Positions 43,235 through 52,229 of a stretch of DNA of 64,000 nucleotides are shown piece after piece (positions within the stretch are counted from its first letter, which is position 1; each line of letters starts with the position of its first letter). The position numbers and the translations under genes were made by a program. Below the pieces are notes generated by a model. The model saw only the letters and a program-made list of their open reading frames with translations. It was not told where the DNA came from and did no database searches. Origin of the DNA: Phycisphaeraceae bacterium (lineage in GTDB: Bacteria > Planctomycetota > Phycisphaerae > Phycisphaerales > Phycisphaeraceae); assembly GCA_040222855.1 (NCBI GenBank), contig JAVKCD010000019.1:728912-792911 (forward strand). The letters are read 5' to 3'.

Positions 43235-43326
43235 CATTAAGGGCTTCATCCACCACTTGTCCCCTATGAGCGCGGATCACGGGGTCGCGATGTGGGTGAA
43301 CAGCGATCATTTTATGGGAAAGTCGT

Positions 43327-44121
43327 TCAGAAGGTGAGCGTGAAGCGGCAGCCGTGGGGGGTGGTGGGCTGGTAGGTGAGTGAGCCGTTTCGGCGTTCGA
43401 CGAGCTGGCGGCAGAGGGTGAGGCCGATGCCGTGGCCTGCGGATTGGGACCATGGGTCGAAGAGGGTGGCGGCGGTTTCGGGGTCGATGCCGGGGCCATC
43501 GTCTTCGATGGTGAGCCAGGTTTGGGTGGCGTTGGAGCTGGCGGTGAAGTGGATGGTGGTGCCGATGCCTGTGCGTTGGATGGCTTTGAGGGCGTTACCA
43601 GCGATGTTGACGAGGACGCGTTGGAGGGCGGCGGGTTCGATGGGGAGGGTGAGTTCGGGGGGCAGGCCTGAGAGGTCGAAGCGGATGTTGGCGGACCAGA
43701 GCGAGAGTTCGTCGAGGGCCTCGCGGGTGGCGTCGAGCGCGGGTGCCGAGGCGGTGGAGGGCTCGTGCTGGTGGACGCAGTGGGAGAGGGAGAGCACGGT
43801 TTCGGTCAGGCGATTGACCTGATCGAGGGCTTTTTCGGCATGCTCTGCCGCTTGGAGAGCGAGTTCGGCGTCGTTGGGTTTGCGACGGGCGCGGGCGGCG
43901 TAGAGGCTGACCGGGGTGAGGAGGTTGCTGATCTCGTGGGCGAGCACGGCGGCGAGGCCGAGGCCTTCGGGTTGCAGCCAGGGGGAGGCGGCGTCCTCGA
44001 GTTCGAGGAGCTGGCGCTCGGTGCGGTCGAGGAGGCTGAGGGCCTGGGCTCCCGAGTTGGTGTCGGGGCGGTGTCCAAGGCCCGGAAAACTGGGTTCGTG
44101 GGTGGGGTCCGGTTCGCTCAT
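43327..44121 (-). CDS. Soluble sensor histidine kinase
   Basis: 264 residues without membrane helices. The phospho-acceptor helix is GLAAVLAHEISNLLTPVSLYAARAR (His62). The ATPase domain has IAGNALKAIQ (N box), IEDDGPGIDPETAATLFDPW (G1 and F boxes) and AGHGIGLTLCRQLVERRNGSLTY (G2). There is almost no sensor part, only about 50 N-terminal residues with a short helix. A response regulator partner is not adjacent. It is oriented away from parB, and 312 bases with two parS sites lie between them. Confidence 0.85.
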   Translation of the reverse strand: MSEPDPTHEPSFPGLGHRPDTNSGAQALSLLDRTERQLLELEDAASPWLQPEGLGLAAVLAHEISNLLTPVSLYAARARRKPNDAELALQAAEHAEKALDQVNRLTETVLSLSHCVHQHEPSTASAPALDATREALDELSLWSANIRFDLSGLPPELTLPIEPAALQRVLVNIAGNALKAIQRTGIGTTIHFTASSNATQTWLTIEDDGPGIDPETAATLFDPWSQSAGHGIGLTLCRQLVERRNGSLTYQPTTPHGCRFTLTF

Positions 44122-44209
44122 TGCCTTGGTTATCGGGCTCTCGATGGGCGTTATGAGGCTATGGTGAGGGTTACGGCATTAATTTGAGGGCCGAGTGGGG
44201 TGTCGAGGC

Positions 44210-44223
44210 GTTCCACGTGGAAC
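44210..44223. promoter_or_regulatory. parS site 1
   Basis: GTTCCACGTGGAAC, a perfect 14-base palindrome matching the conserved parS core (consensus TGTTNCACGTGAAACA). Chromosomal ParB binds here, spreads, and organises the origin region. It lies 170 bases from the second site and 225 bases from the parB start. Confidence 0.88.
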
Positions 44224-44392
44224 AGGGTGCCTGGTTTGACACTTAGAGGCGGCTAGATCGTCTCAAGTTCATTTGTAATGGGTCATGGATGTATTGGCTG
44301 CGGTTGTTGGTGATTTCACACAGCATGCCTTCGGGGTGCAATGCCCCCCCCAAGGGTTTGCGGTGGGCGTAGGGTTGCTCCGGTGGTATGGT

Positions 44393-44406
44393 GTTCCACG
44401 TGGAAC
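44393..44406. promoter_or_regulatory. parS site 2
   Basis: A second exact copy of the 14-base palindrome GTTCCACGTGGAAC, preceded by T to give the extended TGTTCCACGTGGAAC. Its position just upstream of the parB ribosome-binding site suggests a double role as centromere and operator. Confidence 0.9.
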
Positions 44407-44434
44407 CGTGGTATGTGTCAAGGAGGACCCTCTG

Positions 44435-45415
44435 ATGAGTGCACGTAAGCCATCGCGTCTGGGCCGGGGTTTGGCGAGTCTGGTGAGTACGCCAGTGTCT
44501 GTAGAGGCGCCTGTTGCCGTGAAAAACCGCCCTGCTGAGCCATCGGAGGCCATCAAAATAGCTGCGGAGCCGGTTGTGGCGACGGCTGAGGCGAAGCGGG
44601 GGGGTGAGTTGACGGTGATTCGGGTGGGTGTGGAGCTGATCGAGCCGAATCCGTATCAGCCGCGGCAGCGTTTTGATGAGGCGAAGCTGGGGGAGCTGGC
44701 GGCGTCGATCCGGGCGCAGGGGGTGATGCAGCCGGTGTTGTTGCGGCGTCATCCCAAGGAGGCGGGGCGTTATCAGTTGATTGCGGGTGAGCGGCGGTGG
44801 CGGGCGGCGCAGTTGGCGGGGTTGACCGCCCTGCCGGCGATTGTGCAGGTGCTGGAGGATCAGAAGGCGGCGGAGTGGGCGCTGATCGAGAACTTGCAGC
44901 GTGAGGACCTGAACCCGATGGAGCGGGCTGGGGCGCTGGAGCAGTTGGTTCAGCGGCATGGGGTGAGCCACGAGGAGCTGGCGCAGCAGATCGGGCTGGA
45001 TCGCTCAACCGTGACTAACTTATTGCGATTACTTCAGTTAGCCGAGGGCGTGCAGGGTCTGGTGCGGGGTGGTCGGCTGGCGATGGGTCATGCCCGGGCG
45101 TTGGTGGCGGTGGGTGATGAGCGATTGCAGACGGCACTCGCCGAGCGGGCGGTTCGGGAAGGGTGGTCGGTTCGGCGGATGGAGTCGGAGGTTCGGCGGG
45201 TGTCGCAGTCTGAGCAGAAGGCCCCTGCTGTCGTCCGATCGACGCGGCAGAAGCATCTGGAGGGTCTCGAGCGGCACATTGCCAGCCATCTCGGGCTGAA
45301 AACTCGGCTCAGCACGCAGGGGGCTTCGGGTGCCGGGACGGTCGCCATTCAGTTTGCATCGGTTGAGGAGTTCGAGTCGCTGCTGGAGCGATTGGGTATC
45401 CCCGAGCCAGAATGA
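44435..45415 (+). CDS. parB: Chromosome partitioning protein ParB
   Basis: 326 residues from the ATG at 44435, after AAGGAGG. The N-terminal ParA-contacting peptide SRLGRGLASL is present, then the linker and the ParB domain: VELIEPNPYQPRQRFDE, YQLIAGERRWRAA (CTP-binding GERR, 118-121), IENLQREDLNPMERAGAL (152-169), and the parS-binding helix-turn-helix (about 175-203). The C-terminal dimer domain ends the protein (about 270-326). It loads on the two nearby parS sites and positions origins together with ParA/SMC. parA is not adjacent, which is unusual. Confidence 0.95.
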   Translation: MSARKPSRLGRGLASLVSTPVSVEAPVAVKNRPAEPSEAIKIAAEPVVATAEAKRGGELTVIRVGVELIEPNPYQPRQRFDEAKLGELAASIRAQGVMQPVLLRRHPKEAGRYQLIAGERRWRAAQLAGLTALPAIVQVLEDQKAAEWALIENLQREDLNPMERAGALEQLVQRHGVSHEELAQQIGLDRSTVTNLLRLLQLAEGVQGLVRGGRLAMGHARALVAVGDERLQTALAERAVREGWSVRRMESEVRRVSQSEQKAPAVVRSTRQKHLEGLERHIASHLGLKTRLSTQGASGAGTVAIQFASVEEFESLLERLGIPEPE

Positions 45416-45422
45416 ACATTGA

Positions 45423-46511
45423 TCATGCAGCTTTGGATGTGGCTAATTGTGCGGATTCGAGAAGGACGTTGAGAAGGGAGTCGGGGGGTAGGGCGGCTTT
45501 GGCGGTGCCGTCTTCGACGACGGCTTTGGGCATGCCGTAGACGACGGAGGTGGCTTCATCCTGGGCGAGAATGGTTCCGCCAGCGGCGGTGATTTTCTTG
45601 GCACCTTCAGCCCCATCGCGCCCGATGCCGGTGAGAACGACGCCCAGGGCATGGCTACCATAGACTTTGGCGGCGGATTCTAAGAGTATGTTCACCGATG
45701 GTTTATAGACTTGGGTGTCGTCATCGACATGCTCGATGCGAGCAGACCCGGGTCGGCCGACGATGCGATGGTGGTCTCCGCCGTGGAGGATCATGACGGT
45801 GCCTGGCGTGATGGGGGTTCCGGGTTCGCCGTGAATGACGCTGACCTTTGATGAGCTAGCGAGTCGCTTGGTCATGGACTCGGTGAAGATGCCCGGCATG
45901 TGCTGGGCGATGACGACGGGGAAGGGGAAGTTTTCGGGGAGGCCTTCGATGATGGATTCGAGGACGGGTGGCCCGCCTGTGCTGGAGCCGATGCAGACGA
46001 TGCTGACATCGTTGACGCGTTTGAGGCTGGTGTTGACGGCTTGAGGCGTGGGGGCGGCTTTGGGATTGGGTTTTCCGGTGGTGGCCCCGGCGGGGGGGCT
46101 GGCGATGTAGTGGCCGCGGGAGCGTCCGATGGCTTTGAGTCTGGCGAGGAGGTCATCCTGCATCTCGCCCATTTTGGTGGAGAAGGTTGAGTGGTCTTTG
46201 GCGATGATGTCGACGGCGCCGATGCGCAGGGCGCGAAGGGATTCGATGGACCCGCCTGTGGTGAGCGAGCTGCACATGAGGACGCGGGTGGGGCACTCGC
46301 GCATGATGACGCGGAGGGCGGTGAGTCCGTCCATTTCGGGCATCTCGATGTCGAGGGTCATGACATCGGGCTTGAGGGATTTGGCGAGTTCGATGGCCTC
46401 GACGCCGTTCTTGCCGGTGCCGATGACTTCGAGATCGGGGTCCTTCTCGATCATGCCCGCGATGGCGCGGCGCATGAAGGCTGAATCATCGACAACAACG
46501 ACTTTGATCAT
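45423..46511 (-). CDS. cheB: Chemotaxis protein-glutamate methylesterase CheB
   Basis: 362 residues. Receiver domain at 1-120 with DD (8-9) and phospho-acceptor Asp54 (MTLDIEMPEMDG). After a Pro/Ala linker the methylesterase domain starts near 165 with IGSSTGGPP (nucleophile Ser), later FPVVIAQHMPGIFTESMTKRL, and GVVLTGIGRDGAEGAKKITAAGG. It removes methyl groups from chemoreceptors, counteracting CheR. Last gene of the che operon, 31 bases after the DUF342 gene. No receptor gene is in the window. Confidence 0.94.
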   Translation of the reverse strand: MIKVVVVDDSAFMRRAIAGMIEKDPDLEVIGTGKNGVEAIELAKSLKPDVMTLDIEMPEMDGLTALRVIMRECPTRVLMCSSLTTGGSIESLRALRIGAVDIIAKDHSTFSTKMGEMQDDLLARLKAIGRSRGHYIASPPAGATTGKPNPKAAPTPQAVNTSLKRVNDVSIVCIGSSTGGPPVLESIIEGLPENFPFPVVIAQHMPGIFTESMTKRLASSSKVSVIHGEPGTPITPGTVMILHGGDHHRIVGRPGSARIEHVDDDTQVYKPSVNILLESAAKVYGSHALGVVLTGIGRDGAEGAKKITAAGGTILAQDEATSVVYGMPKAVVEDGTAKAALPPDSLLNVLLESAQLATSKAA

Positions 46512-46542
46512 CGGGCGGCTCCACGGTTCAGGTCCGGCGTAT

Positions 46543-48015
46543 TCAGGCGGCGGCGCGACTGGTGCCGAGTCCTGCTAGATGTTCGATCGGCGTCTCGTGG
46601 CCTTGACGTTCGACGATGAGGTCGGATTTTTCATTCCTGCGTATGCGGGCCGGGCCACGGATTTCGGATTTAAAGCGCATGGGCAAGCCACGGTAGATCA
46701 CGGTGGCTCCTGCGTGGATGCGTCCGGTGACGAGCACATCGACGATGCGTTGCTTGTTCATGCGGGCTTCGAGCAAGCCCAAGGCGTTCTCGGCTTTTTG
46801 GAGCGTGGCATCGGCGGTGGCGAAATCGCACATGATCTCGGTCATGCGTTCTTTCTGCTGGGCGCTTGGTTTGCTGATGTACTTGAGGTTCTCGTTTTCG
46901 GCGCGGAGTCCGTCGATCTGTTCTCGAGATGACTTGACGATGCGATGGAGATCGATGGCGAGTGGCTCGAGTTTAGGCAGAGCCCCCAGGGCCATGTCAG
47001 TAGGTGTTCCGCCGACGGAGCCGAGTTCGTGGATGTTTCCGGTGCCGACGAGCCGGATGATTCCGCCGATGAGGCTTGTTGAGGGGGCGTCGAGGTTACC
47101 GAAGATGGTGAGGTCGCAGTTGATCAGTTCCTTATCGACTTTGAGATCGCCTTCGATCTCACCGGTGACATCGTTGAGGTACCGGGCGTGGAGGCTCCCG
47201 CCGACGCGGGCGTTACCGAGTTCCCCACCCATGAATCCGCCTTTGGCGATGAGGTCGCCATCGCAATCGATGTCAGCGGCTTCGATGACGCCATGGACCT
47301 CGATGTTGCCTTCGGCTCGGACCTTGAAGCGGTCCTTGATGCCTTTTGCGACGATGACATCGCCACAGAAGTCGATGTTGCCGGTGGAGAAGTCGACGTC
47401 ACCATTGACAGACAGCTGTGTTTCGATGGAGGCTTTAGTGGCGACACGTTCGAGGACACCTCGGCAGAGCGCGACGATCTCGCCATCGGGTTTGATCTGG
47501 ATGGTGTCGTTGACATCGAGCTTGGCAGGTGTGCCTGGCTTGGCTTTGACGGCCTGCCTTGCGATGTCGAGCCCGTCCTGACCTTCTGTCTCCTGATGGA
47601 GCTTGCCTATGACCTGTCCGGGTGTCACGACGATAAAGGCACTGCGGTCATAGTGGGACACCTTGTCGTCATCTGCTTGATCAGAGCGCTCGTTTGTTTC
47701 CTGTTCAGCGGGTTTTGGCGGCTGATCGACGAGCCATTCGACTCGACCTTTGACGCCGTGTTGTGGGGGGACACCTTCGGCGATGACGGCGGTGAGTCCA
47801 TCGCGACCGTTGCGTTCGTGAATGGCCTCATTGATCAGGGCGCGTTCTTTATCATCGATGTTGACGCCGCGCTCGGTCGCGATTTGTTCGACGTATGCCA
47901 CGGTGAGATGCGCGGGATCGAAACCCTGGGGCACGGTCAACTCCGCCGACATTCTGTCAGCGGCAACGTGGACCGTGATGTCTCGACCGGCGTCCTGCGA
48001 CGACACGTGGCTCAC
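46543..48015 (-). CDS. FapA-family (DUF342) protein in the che operon
   Basis: 490 residues. The central part (about 170-360) is a beta-helix-like stretch with repeats such as SVNGDVDFSTGNIDFCGDVIVAKGIKDRFKVRAEGNIEVHGVIEAADIDCDGDLIAKGG, typical of FapA/DUF342. A coiled coil follows (about 370-435), then a short C-terminal beta part. Family members are polymer-associated cytoskeletal or flagellar-assembly factors of unknown mechanism. The gene sits between cheY and cheB with gaps of 20 and 31 bases, so it is a fixed part of this chemotaxis unit. Confidence 0.8.
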   Translation of the reverse strand: MSHVSSQDAGRDITVHVAADRMSAELTVPQGFDPAHLTVAYVEQIATERGVNIDDKERALINEAIHERNGRDGLTAVIAEGVPPQHGVKGRVEWLVDQPPKPAEQETNERSDQADDDKVSHYDRSAFIVVTPGQVIGKLHQETEGQDGLDIARQAVKAKPGTPAKLDVNDTIQIKPDGEIVALCRGVLERVATKASIETQLSVNGDVDFSTGNIDFCGDVIVAKGIKDRFKVRAEGNIEVHGVIEAADIDCDGDLIAKGGFMGGELGNARVGGSLHARYLNDVTGEIEGDLKVDKELINCDLTIFGNLDAPSTSLIGGIIRLVGTGNIHELGSVGGTPTDMALGALPKLEPLAIDLHRIVKSSREQIDGLRAENENLKYISKPSAQQKERMTEIMCDFATADATLQKAENALGLLEARMNKQRIVDVLVTGRIHAGATVIYRGLPMRFKSEIRGPARIRRNEKSDLIVERQGHETPIEHLAGLGTSRAAA

Positions 48016-48035
48016 TCCTGGAGACGATGTTGAAC

Positions 48036-48407
48036 TCAGGCCGCTTTGGCTCGGTCCATCGTCTCCTTGATGCGTCCTGAGAGGACGTCAGGTGTGAAGG
48101 GCTTAACGACGTAGTTGTTGACGCCGGCTTTGATGGCTTCGACGACGCGGGCTTTTTCGGCTTCGGTCGTGACCATGATGATGGGCGTGCGGTTGCCCTG
48201 TTCGCGGTATTTTTTCACGAAGGTGAGTCCGTCCATGTTGGGCATGTTCCAGTCGACCAGTAGGAGGTCGGGCTGGAAGGCGCCTACTTTGGACAGGGCG
48301 TCGAGGCCATCGCTGGCTTCTTCGAGTTGGTTGTATCCGAGCTGTGCAAGTATTCCCTTTTGGATGTTGCGCATGGTCTTTGAATCGTCAACGAGCATGA
48401 CTTTCAT
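48036..48407 (-). CDS. cheY: Chemotaxis response regulator CheY
   Basis: 123 residues, a single receiver domain: acidic pair in LVDDSK (Asp7-8), phospho-acceptor Asp52 (LLLVDWNMPNMDG), switch Thr in IIMVTTEAE and Lys in NYVVKPFTPD. It carries the signal from CheA to a motor or other output. No output domain. Spacing of 55 bases from cheX and 20 from the DUF342 gene places it in the operon. Confidence 0.92.
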   Translation of the reverse strand: MKVMLVDDSKTMRNIQKGILAQLGYNQLEEASDGLDALSKVGAFQPDLLLVDWNMPNMDGLTFVKKYREQGNRTPIIMVTTEAEKARVVEAIKAGVNNYVVKPFTPDVLSGRIKETMDRAKAA

Positions 48408-48462
48408 GGTTGAAATCTCCTCTCAGGGCTTCGGGCCTGATGGGTGTTTGAGGTTGCCTGGC

Positions 48463-48936
48463 TCAGGCCTTGGCTGCGGCCCACTGGATCATGGACACTT
48501 CGACGCTGAAGTCGCCGACATCACAGCTGCAGGGGATGCTGACGCCCTTCATGTCTTTCTTTCCGTACACGGTGTGTCCGCTGCCGACAACGACGGAGGG
48601 GACCGAGATCGAGATGCTCTTGCCCTCGAACTTGGCTTTGGCTCCGCCGGAGATCATGTTGACGAGTTCGCCGATGGCGTCGGCGAAGTCGGGGTTGGAG
48701 GCGTCGAGGGATTCGCCGGTGAAGAGGCTGACGACTCTTTCAGCGGTCGCTGTGGGGAAGCTGAGGACGACGAGTCCTTCGATGTCGCCGGAGAGCCCGA
48801 TGATGCCCGAGACGTCGTGTGACGGGTCGGGGTTTTTCTTGATCTCGGGCTTCCCGATGGTGACCGGTAGCTGGAGCATCATCTCGAACACGTTGGTGGT
48901 TGATTCGACAAAGGGTGTGATTGAACTGGAATCCAC
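48463..48936 (-). CDS. cheX: CheX/CheC-type phosphatase domain protein
   Basis: 157 residues from the GTG at 48936, preceded by AGGAAGGAGA; no ATG fits. The CheX fold is indicated by GIIGLSGDIEGLVVLSFPTATAERVVS (about 43-69) and the catalytic-type helix DFADAIGELVNMISGGAKAKFEGK (about 83-106), with Glu and Asn in the ExxN positions. It probably dephosphorylates CheY. It lies 19 bases after cheA and just upstream of cheY. Confidence 0.82.
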   Translation of the reverse strand: MDSSSITPFVESTTNVFEMMLQLPVTIGKPEIKKNPDPSHDVSGIIGLSGDIEGLVVLSFPTATAERVVSLFTGESLDASNPDFADAIGELVNMISGGAKAKFEGKSISISVPSVVVGSGHTVYGKKDMKGVSIPCSCDVGDFSVEVSMIQWAAAKA

Positions 48937-48955
48937 GCCTGTCTCCTTCCTGCCC

Positions 48956-51286
48956 TCAGGCAGCCTGCCGCTCGGCGACGGGTTGGGTTGTGTTGCGAAG
49001 CAGTTGTGCGACGTCGAGGATGAGGCTGACCTCACCGTCCTCCTGGATGGTGGCCCCGCTGAATGGGCCGCCTTGGGTGTAGCCGTCATCAAGGGGTTTG
49101 ATGACAATTTCCTGTTGTCCGACGAGCCGATCGACGAGGAGTCCGGCGCGGTGATTGCCCACGCCTACGACGACGGCGAATCGTCCGGCGTCGTCGATGT
49201 TGGTCTCGTCGAGTCGCGCGGTCATATCGATGAGAGGGAGCACGGTGTCGCGGAGCCGGATGACCTGCTGTCCGTTGACGGTGTGGCGGCCATGCTCATC
49301 GGGTCGGACGATTTCGTGGATGGACTGGAGTGGGATGGCATAGAGGTGGTCGCCGATGCCGGTGACCATGGCGGGCATGATGGCGACGGTGAGCGGGATG
49401 AGGATCTCGATCGTGGTGCCTTTTCCCTTAGCCGATTCGATGTTGATGATGCCGTTGATTTTTTCGACGTTGGTGCGCACGACATCCATGCCGACGCCAC
49501 GACCCGACAGGTCGCTGACTTTGGCGGCGGTGGAGAAGCCGGCGTGGAAGATGAAGCGGAAGACGTCTTCATCGCTCATCGAGGCGAGTTGTTCCTGAGT
49601 GGTGAGCCCGCGTTCGATGGCTTTGCTGCCGAGGACCTCGCGGTCCAGGCCTTTGCCATCGTCGATGATGGCGATGCGGACGTGGCTGCCCTGGTGTTCG
49701 GCGACGAGTCGGACTGCGCCTTCTTCGGGCTTGCCGGAAGCGGTTCGGGTCTCAGGTTGCTCGACGCCGTGGTCTGCGGAGTTGCGGAGGATGTGGACCA
49801 GGGGGTCGGCGAGCTGTTCAAGGACGGATTTATCGACCTCGGTGTCTTTGCCATCGATGACGAGGTTGATCTTCTTGCCGGTGGTTCTGGCGATGTCGCG
49901 GATAACGCGTGGATAGCGGTCGAAGAGTTTGGCCAGGGGCTGCATGCGGGTTCGCATGACGCCCATCTGGAGCATGCCCATGAGTTGGTCGAGTTCGCCG
50001 GTCGCGCCGACGAACTCTTCGGCCATGTCGTGAGCGACCCCGCTGTCGCGGATGGTGCGGGTGAGTCCAAGCAGACGGTTTTTGTTGAGCACGAGCTGGC
50101 CCACGAGGTTGAGCAGGGATTCGAGTCGGCTGACCTCGACGCGGATGGTCTGCTCGACGACCTGAGCCTGCTTACTGGAGCCAGCCTTGGGGTCTGGTTT
50201 GTTGTCTTTGTCGTTGGCTGGTGGAGGGGTGGCCTGTGCTGTGACCGTTGATTCGGCACAGACGGGCGTGATTCCGGCTGGAGTGGGTGCTTCGCCGAAC
50301 AGCTCGGCGACCTGATTGTCACCGAAGACTTCGTCCAAGAGGAGGGTCTCGCGGACGTCGATGTCGTCGGGCGTTGGTGTGTCCAGCGATGTGCCGTTGC
50401 TGAGTGTCGTGAGGTTGTTGGTCAGTTTGGTGACGTTCATCACCAGAGCTTGGCGCTGGTCGAGGGCGTTGGCGGAGCGCTCGACCAGCCATGCGATCGC
50501 ACGGACGCGAGGGGTGATTGCTGAGACCGTCTCGCTTTCAAGTGTCTTGAACTGTGGAGCAGAGTCGTGGAGGGCGGTGACGATCTTGGTGAGGTCATCA
50601 AGTTCAAAGAAGACGGCGGTTTTGACGAGGCTGTCGCCTATTTCGATGAGGTGATCAGCGGCGTCGGCGCGAGAGGCATCGTTGCTGAGACCGGAGACGG
50701 CTTCCTCGATCTGGGCGACGGTTTCGCGGAGGTCGGTGACCATGAACTCGAGGAGGTCGAGTTTTTGTTCGCCAAGGTCGAGGGGCCGCAGGGCACCTGA
50801 AGAGACTGCTGCCGTGTCGGCTGAGGGGGCTGGGTCCGTCAGGGCATCGGCGGCTGCTGGCGTGGCGGTGGTGATTCCTGCGGAGGCGGCGGCCGGTGCA
50901 TCGACCAGAGCCTTGAGGGCGTCGATGAGTTTTTCGGGTGCGGCCTGGACCTCGTTGCCTTCGCCGAGGTCGCTGATCATGCCTCTGACGATGTCGGCGC
51001 TCTGGAGGAGCACGTCCATGGTGTTGTCGTTGACTTCGATCTCGCCCTTGCGCATGCGGTTGAGTGCGTCTTCGGCGACATGGGCAAAGCGGATGATGGT
51101 TTCGAGGTTGAGGAAGCTGGCGGCACCCTTGATGGTGTGCAGGGCACGGAAGCAGCTGTTGAGCAGGTCCTTCTGCTCGGCATCGTCAACGGTTTCGAGT
51201 TTGACCAGGTCGCTGTCAAGCTGGTCAATCAGTTCGCCTGACTCGGTCAGGAAGTCTTGCAACAGGCTTGGATCGACGCCGTCCAT
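48956..51286 (-). CDS. cheA: Chemotaxis histidine kinase CheA
   Basis: 776 residues. P1 domain with CFRALHTIKGAASFL (phospho-acceptor His50), a long acidic central part (about 130-390) likely containing P2, P3 dimerisation (EVSRLESLLNLVGQLVLNKNRLL), P4 ATPase (HILRNSADHGVEQPETR, IIDDGKGLD, GFSTAAKVSDLSGRGVGMDVV) and P5 CheW-like end (MPAMVTGIGDHLYAIPLQSIHEIV). It phosphorylates CheY and CheB in response to receptors. The middle is longer than usual and includes a second helical segment (about 170-300) that may be an extra HPt-like domain without a clear His. Confidence 0.95.
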   Translation of the reverse strand: MDGVDPSLLQDFLTESGELIDQLDSDLVKLETVDDAEQKDLLNSCFRALHTIKGAASFLNLETIIRFAHVAEDALNRMRKGEIEVNDNTMDVLLQSADIVRGMISDLGEGNEVQAAPEKLIDALKALVDAPAAASAGITTATPAAADALTDPAPSADTAAVSSGALRPLDLGEQKLDLLEFMVTDLRETVAQIEEAVSGLSNDASRADAADHLIEIGDSLVKTAVFFELDDLTKIVTALHDSAPQFKTLESETVSAITPRVRAIAWLVERSANALDQRQALVMNVTKLTNNLTTLSNGTSLDTPTPDDIDVRETLLLDEVFGDNQVAELFGEAPTPAGITPVCAESTVTAQATPPPANDKDNKPDPKAGSSKQAQVVEQTIRVEVSRLESLLNLVGQLVLNKNRLLGLTRTIRDSGVAHDMAEEFVGATGELDQLMGMLQMGVMRTRMQPLAKLFDRYPRVIRDIARTTGKKINLVIDGKDTEVDKSVLEQLADPLVHILRNSADHGVEQPETRTASGKPEEGAVRLVAEHQGSHVRIAIIDDGKGLDREVLGSKAIERGLTTQEQLASMSDEDVFRFIFHAGFSTAAKVSDLSGRGVGMDVVRTNVEKINGIINIESAKGKGTTIEILIPLTVAIMPAMVTGIGDHLYAIPLQSIHEIVRPDEHGRHTVNGQQVIRLRDTVLPLIDMTARLDETNIDDAGRFAVVVGVGNHRAGLLVDRLVGQQEIVIKPLDDGYTQGGPFSGATIQEDGEVSLILDVAQLLRNTTQPVAERQAA

Positions 51287-51309
51287 CTCAGTTCCTTCCG
51301 AGGTCGTCC

Positions 51310-52152
51310 TCAGGCCTTGGTGTAGGCAAACGCCTGGGGTTCGGTGATGGGTTCAAAGGGCACGCCGAGGTTTCGCAGCGTCTCGCTGTGTCCAATGAAT
51401 AGGGTGCCATCGTCGGCGAGCTGATCGTGGAACGTCTTGGCCACGCGGCTGCGCATCTCATCATCGAAGTAGATCATCACGTTGCGACAGAAGATGACGT
51501 CGAAGCTGCCGAAGCGTTTGGCGGCGAGGGTGTCTTTGAGGTTGAGTTTTTCGAAGTGCACCATGGCCTTGATTTCAGGGTTGACCTCGTAGGTCTCGCC
51601 GTCTTTCTTGAAGTAGCGTGAGAGGACCATCGGATCGACCGAGCGGATGGCGTAGTTGGTGTAGATGCCCGAGGCGGCGGTCATGAGGACCTTTTCGCTG
51701 ATGTCGGTCCCGAGGATCTCGACGCGCCAGTCAGCGAGGCGGACGCCGAGTGAGCGGTGGAGCTGGATGGCAAGCGTGTAGGGCTCTTCGCCGGACGAGC
51801 AGGCCGCCGACCAGAATCGGAGTTGCTTAGTGGCCTTGCGTGCTTCAAGCAGGGCGGGGAGCACGCGGCGTTCGAAGACCTCGAGTTGGGGCTCGTTGCG
51901 GAAGAAGCTCGTCTCATTGATGGTGATGCGGTTGAACATCTCCTGGAACTCGTCGGTCTGGTAAGGCCCGGCGGTCAGGAACATGATGTACTGGTCGTAG
52001 TCGCTGAACTCGAGCTCCTCGAGTCTGCGGGACAGACGGCTTTCGAGGACGTACTTCTTGGATTCCTGGAAGTGGATCCCGGAGCGTTCGTAGATGACCT
52101 GGCGCAGCTTGGCGAACTGGGCATCGTTGATTTTGAGCGTCGCTACGGGCAT
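51310..52152 (-). CDS. cheR: Chemotaxis methyltransferase CheR
   Basis: 280 residues. N-terminal helical domain (about 1-75, FAKLRQVIYERSGIHFQESKKYVLESRLSRRL), then the SAM-binding domain with FRNEPQLEVFERRVLP, LRFWSAACSSGEEPYTLAI and the FDVIFCRNVMIYFDDEMRSRV motif, ending in LFIGHSETLRNLGVPFEPI. It methylates glutamates on chemoreceptors. It is located between cheW and cheA, 23 bases before the latter. Confidence 0.94.
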   Translation of the reverse strand: MPVATLKINDAQFAKLRQVIYERSGIHFQESKKYVLESRLSRRLEELEFSDYDQYIMFLTAGPYQTDEFQEMFNRITINETSFFRNEPQLEVFERRVLPALLEARKATKQLRFWSAACSSGEEPYTLAIQLHRSLGVRLADWRVEILGTDISEKVLMTAASGIYTNYAIRSVDPMVLSRYFKKDGETYEVNPEIKAMVHFEKLNLKDTLAAKRFGSFDVIFCRNVMIYFDDEMRSRVAKTFHDQLADDGTLFIGHSETLRNLGVPFEPITEPQAFAYTKA

Positions 52153-52229
52153 CGCGTCTCCTCTAGACGAAGCAAGGGCAAGAGACGAGTCGGCGTGTTG
52201 AACCGACTCGTCCGATGGCGTGTTGTTAA

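Larger units (their letters stand above)
44122..44434. promoter_or_regulatory. Intergenic region upstream of parB
   Basis: 313 bases between the divergent kinase and parB genes. Besides the two parS sites it contains TTGACA (44236-44241) and a good Shine-Dalgarno AAGGAGG (44420-44426) for parB. The second parS site sits within 30 bases of the ribosome-binding site, so ParB binding probably affects its own transcription. No clear -10 element was assigned. Confidence 0.5.
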
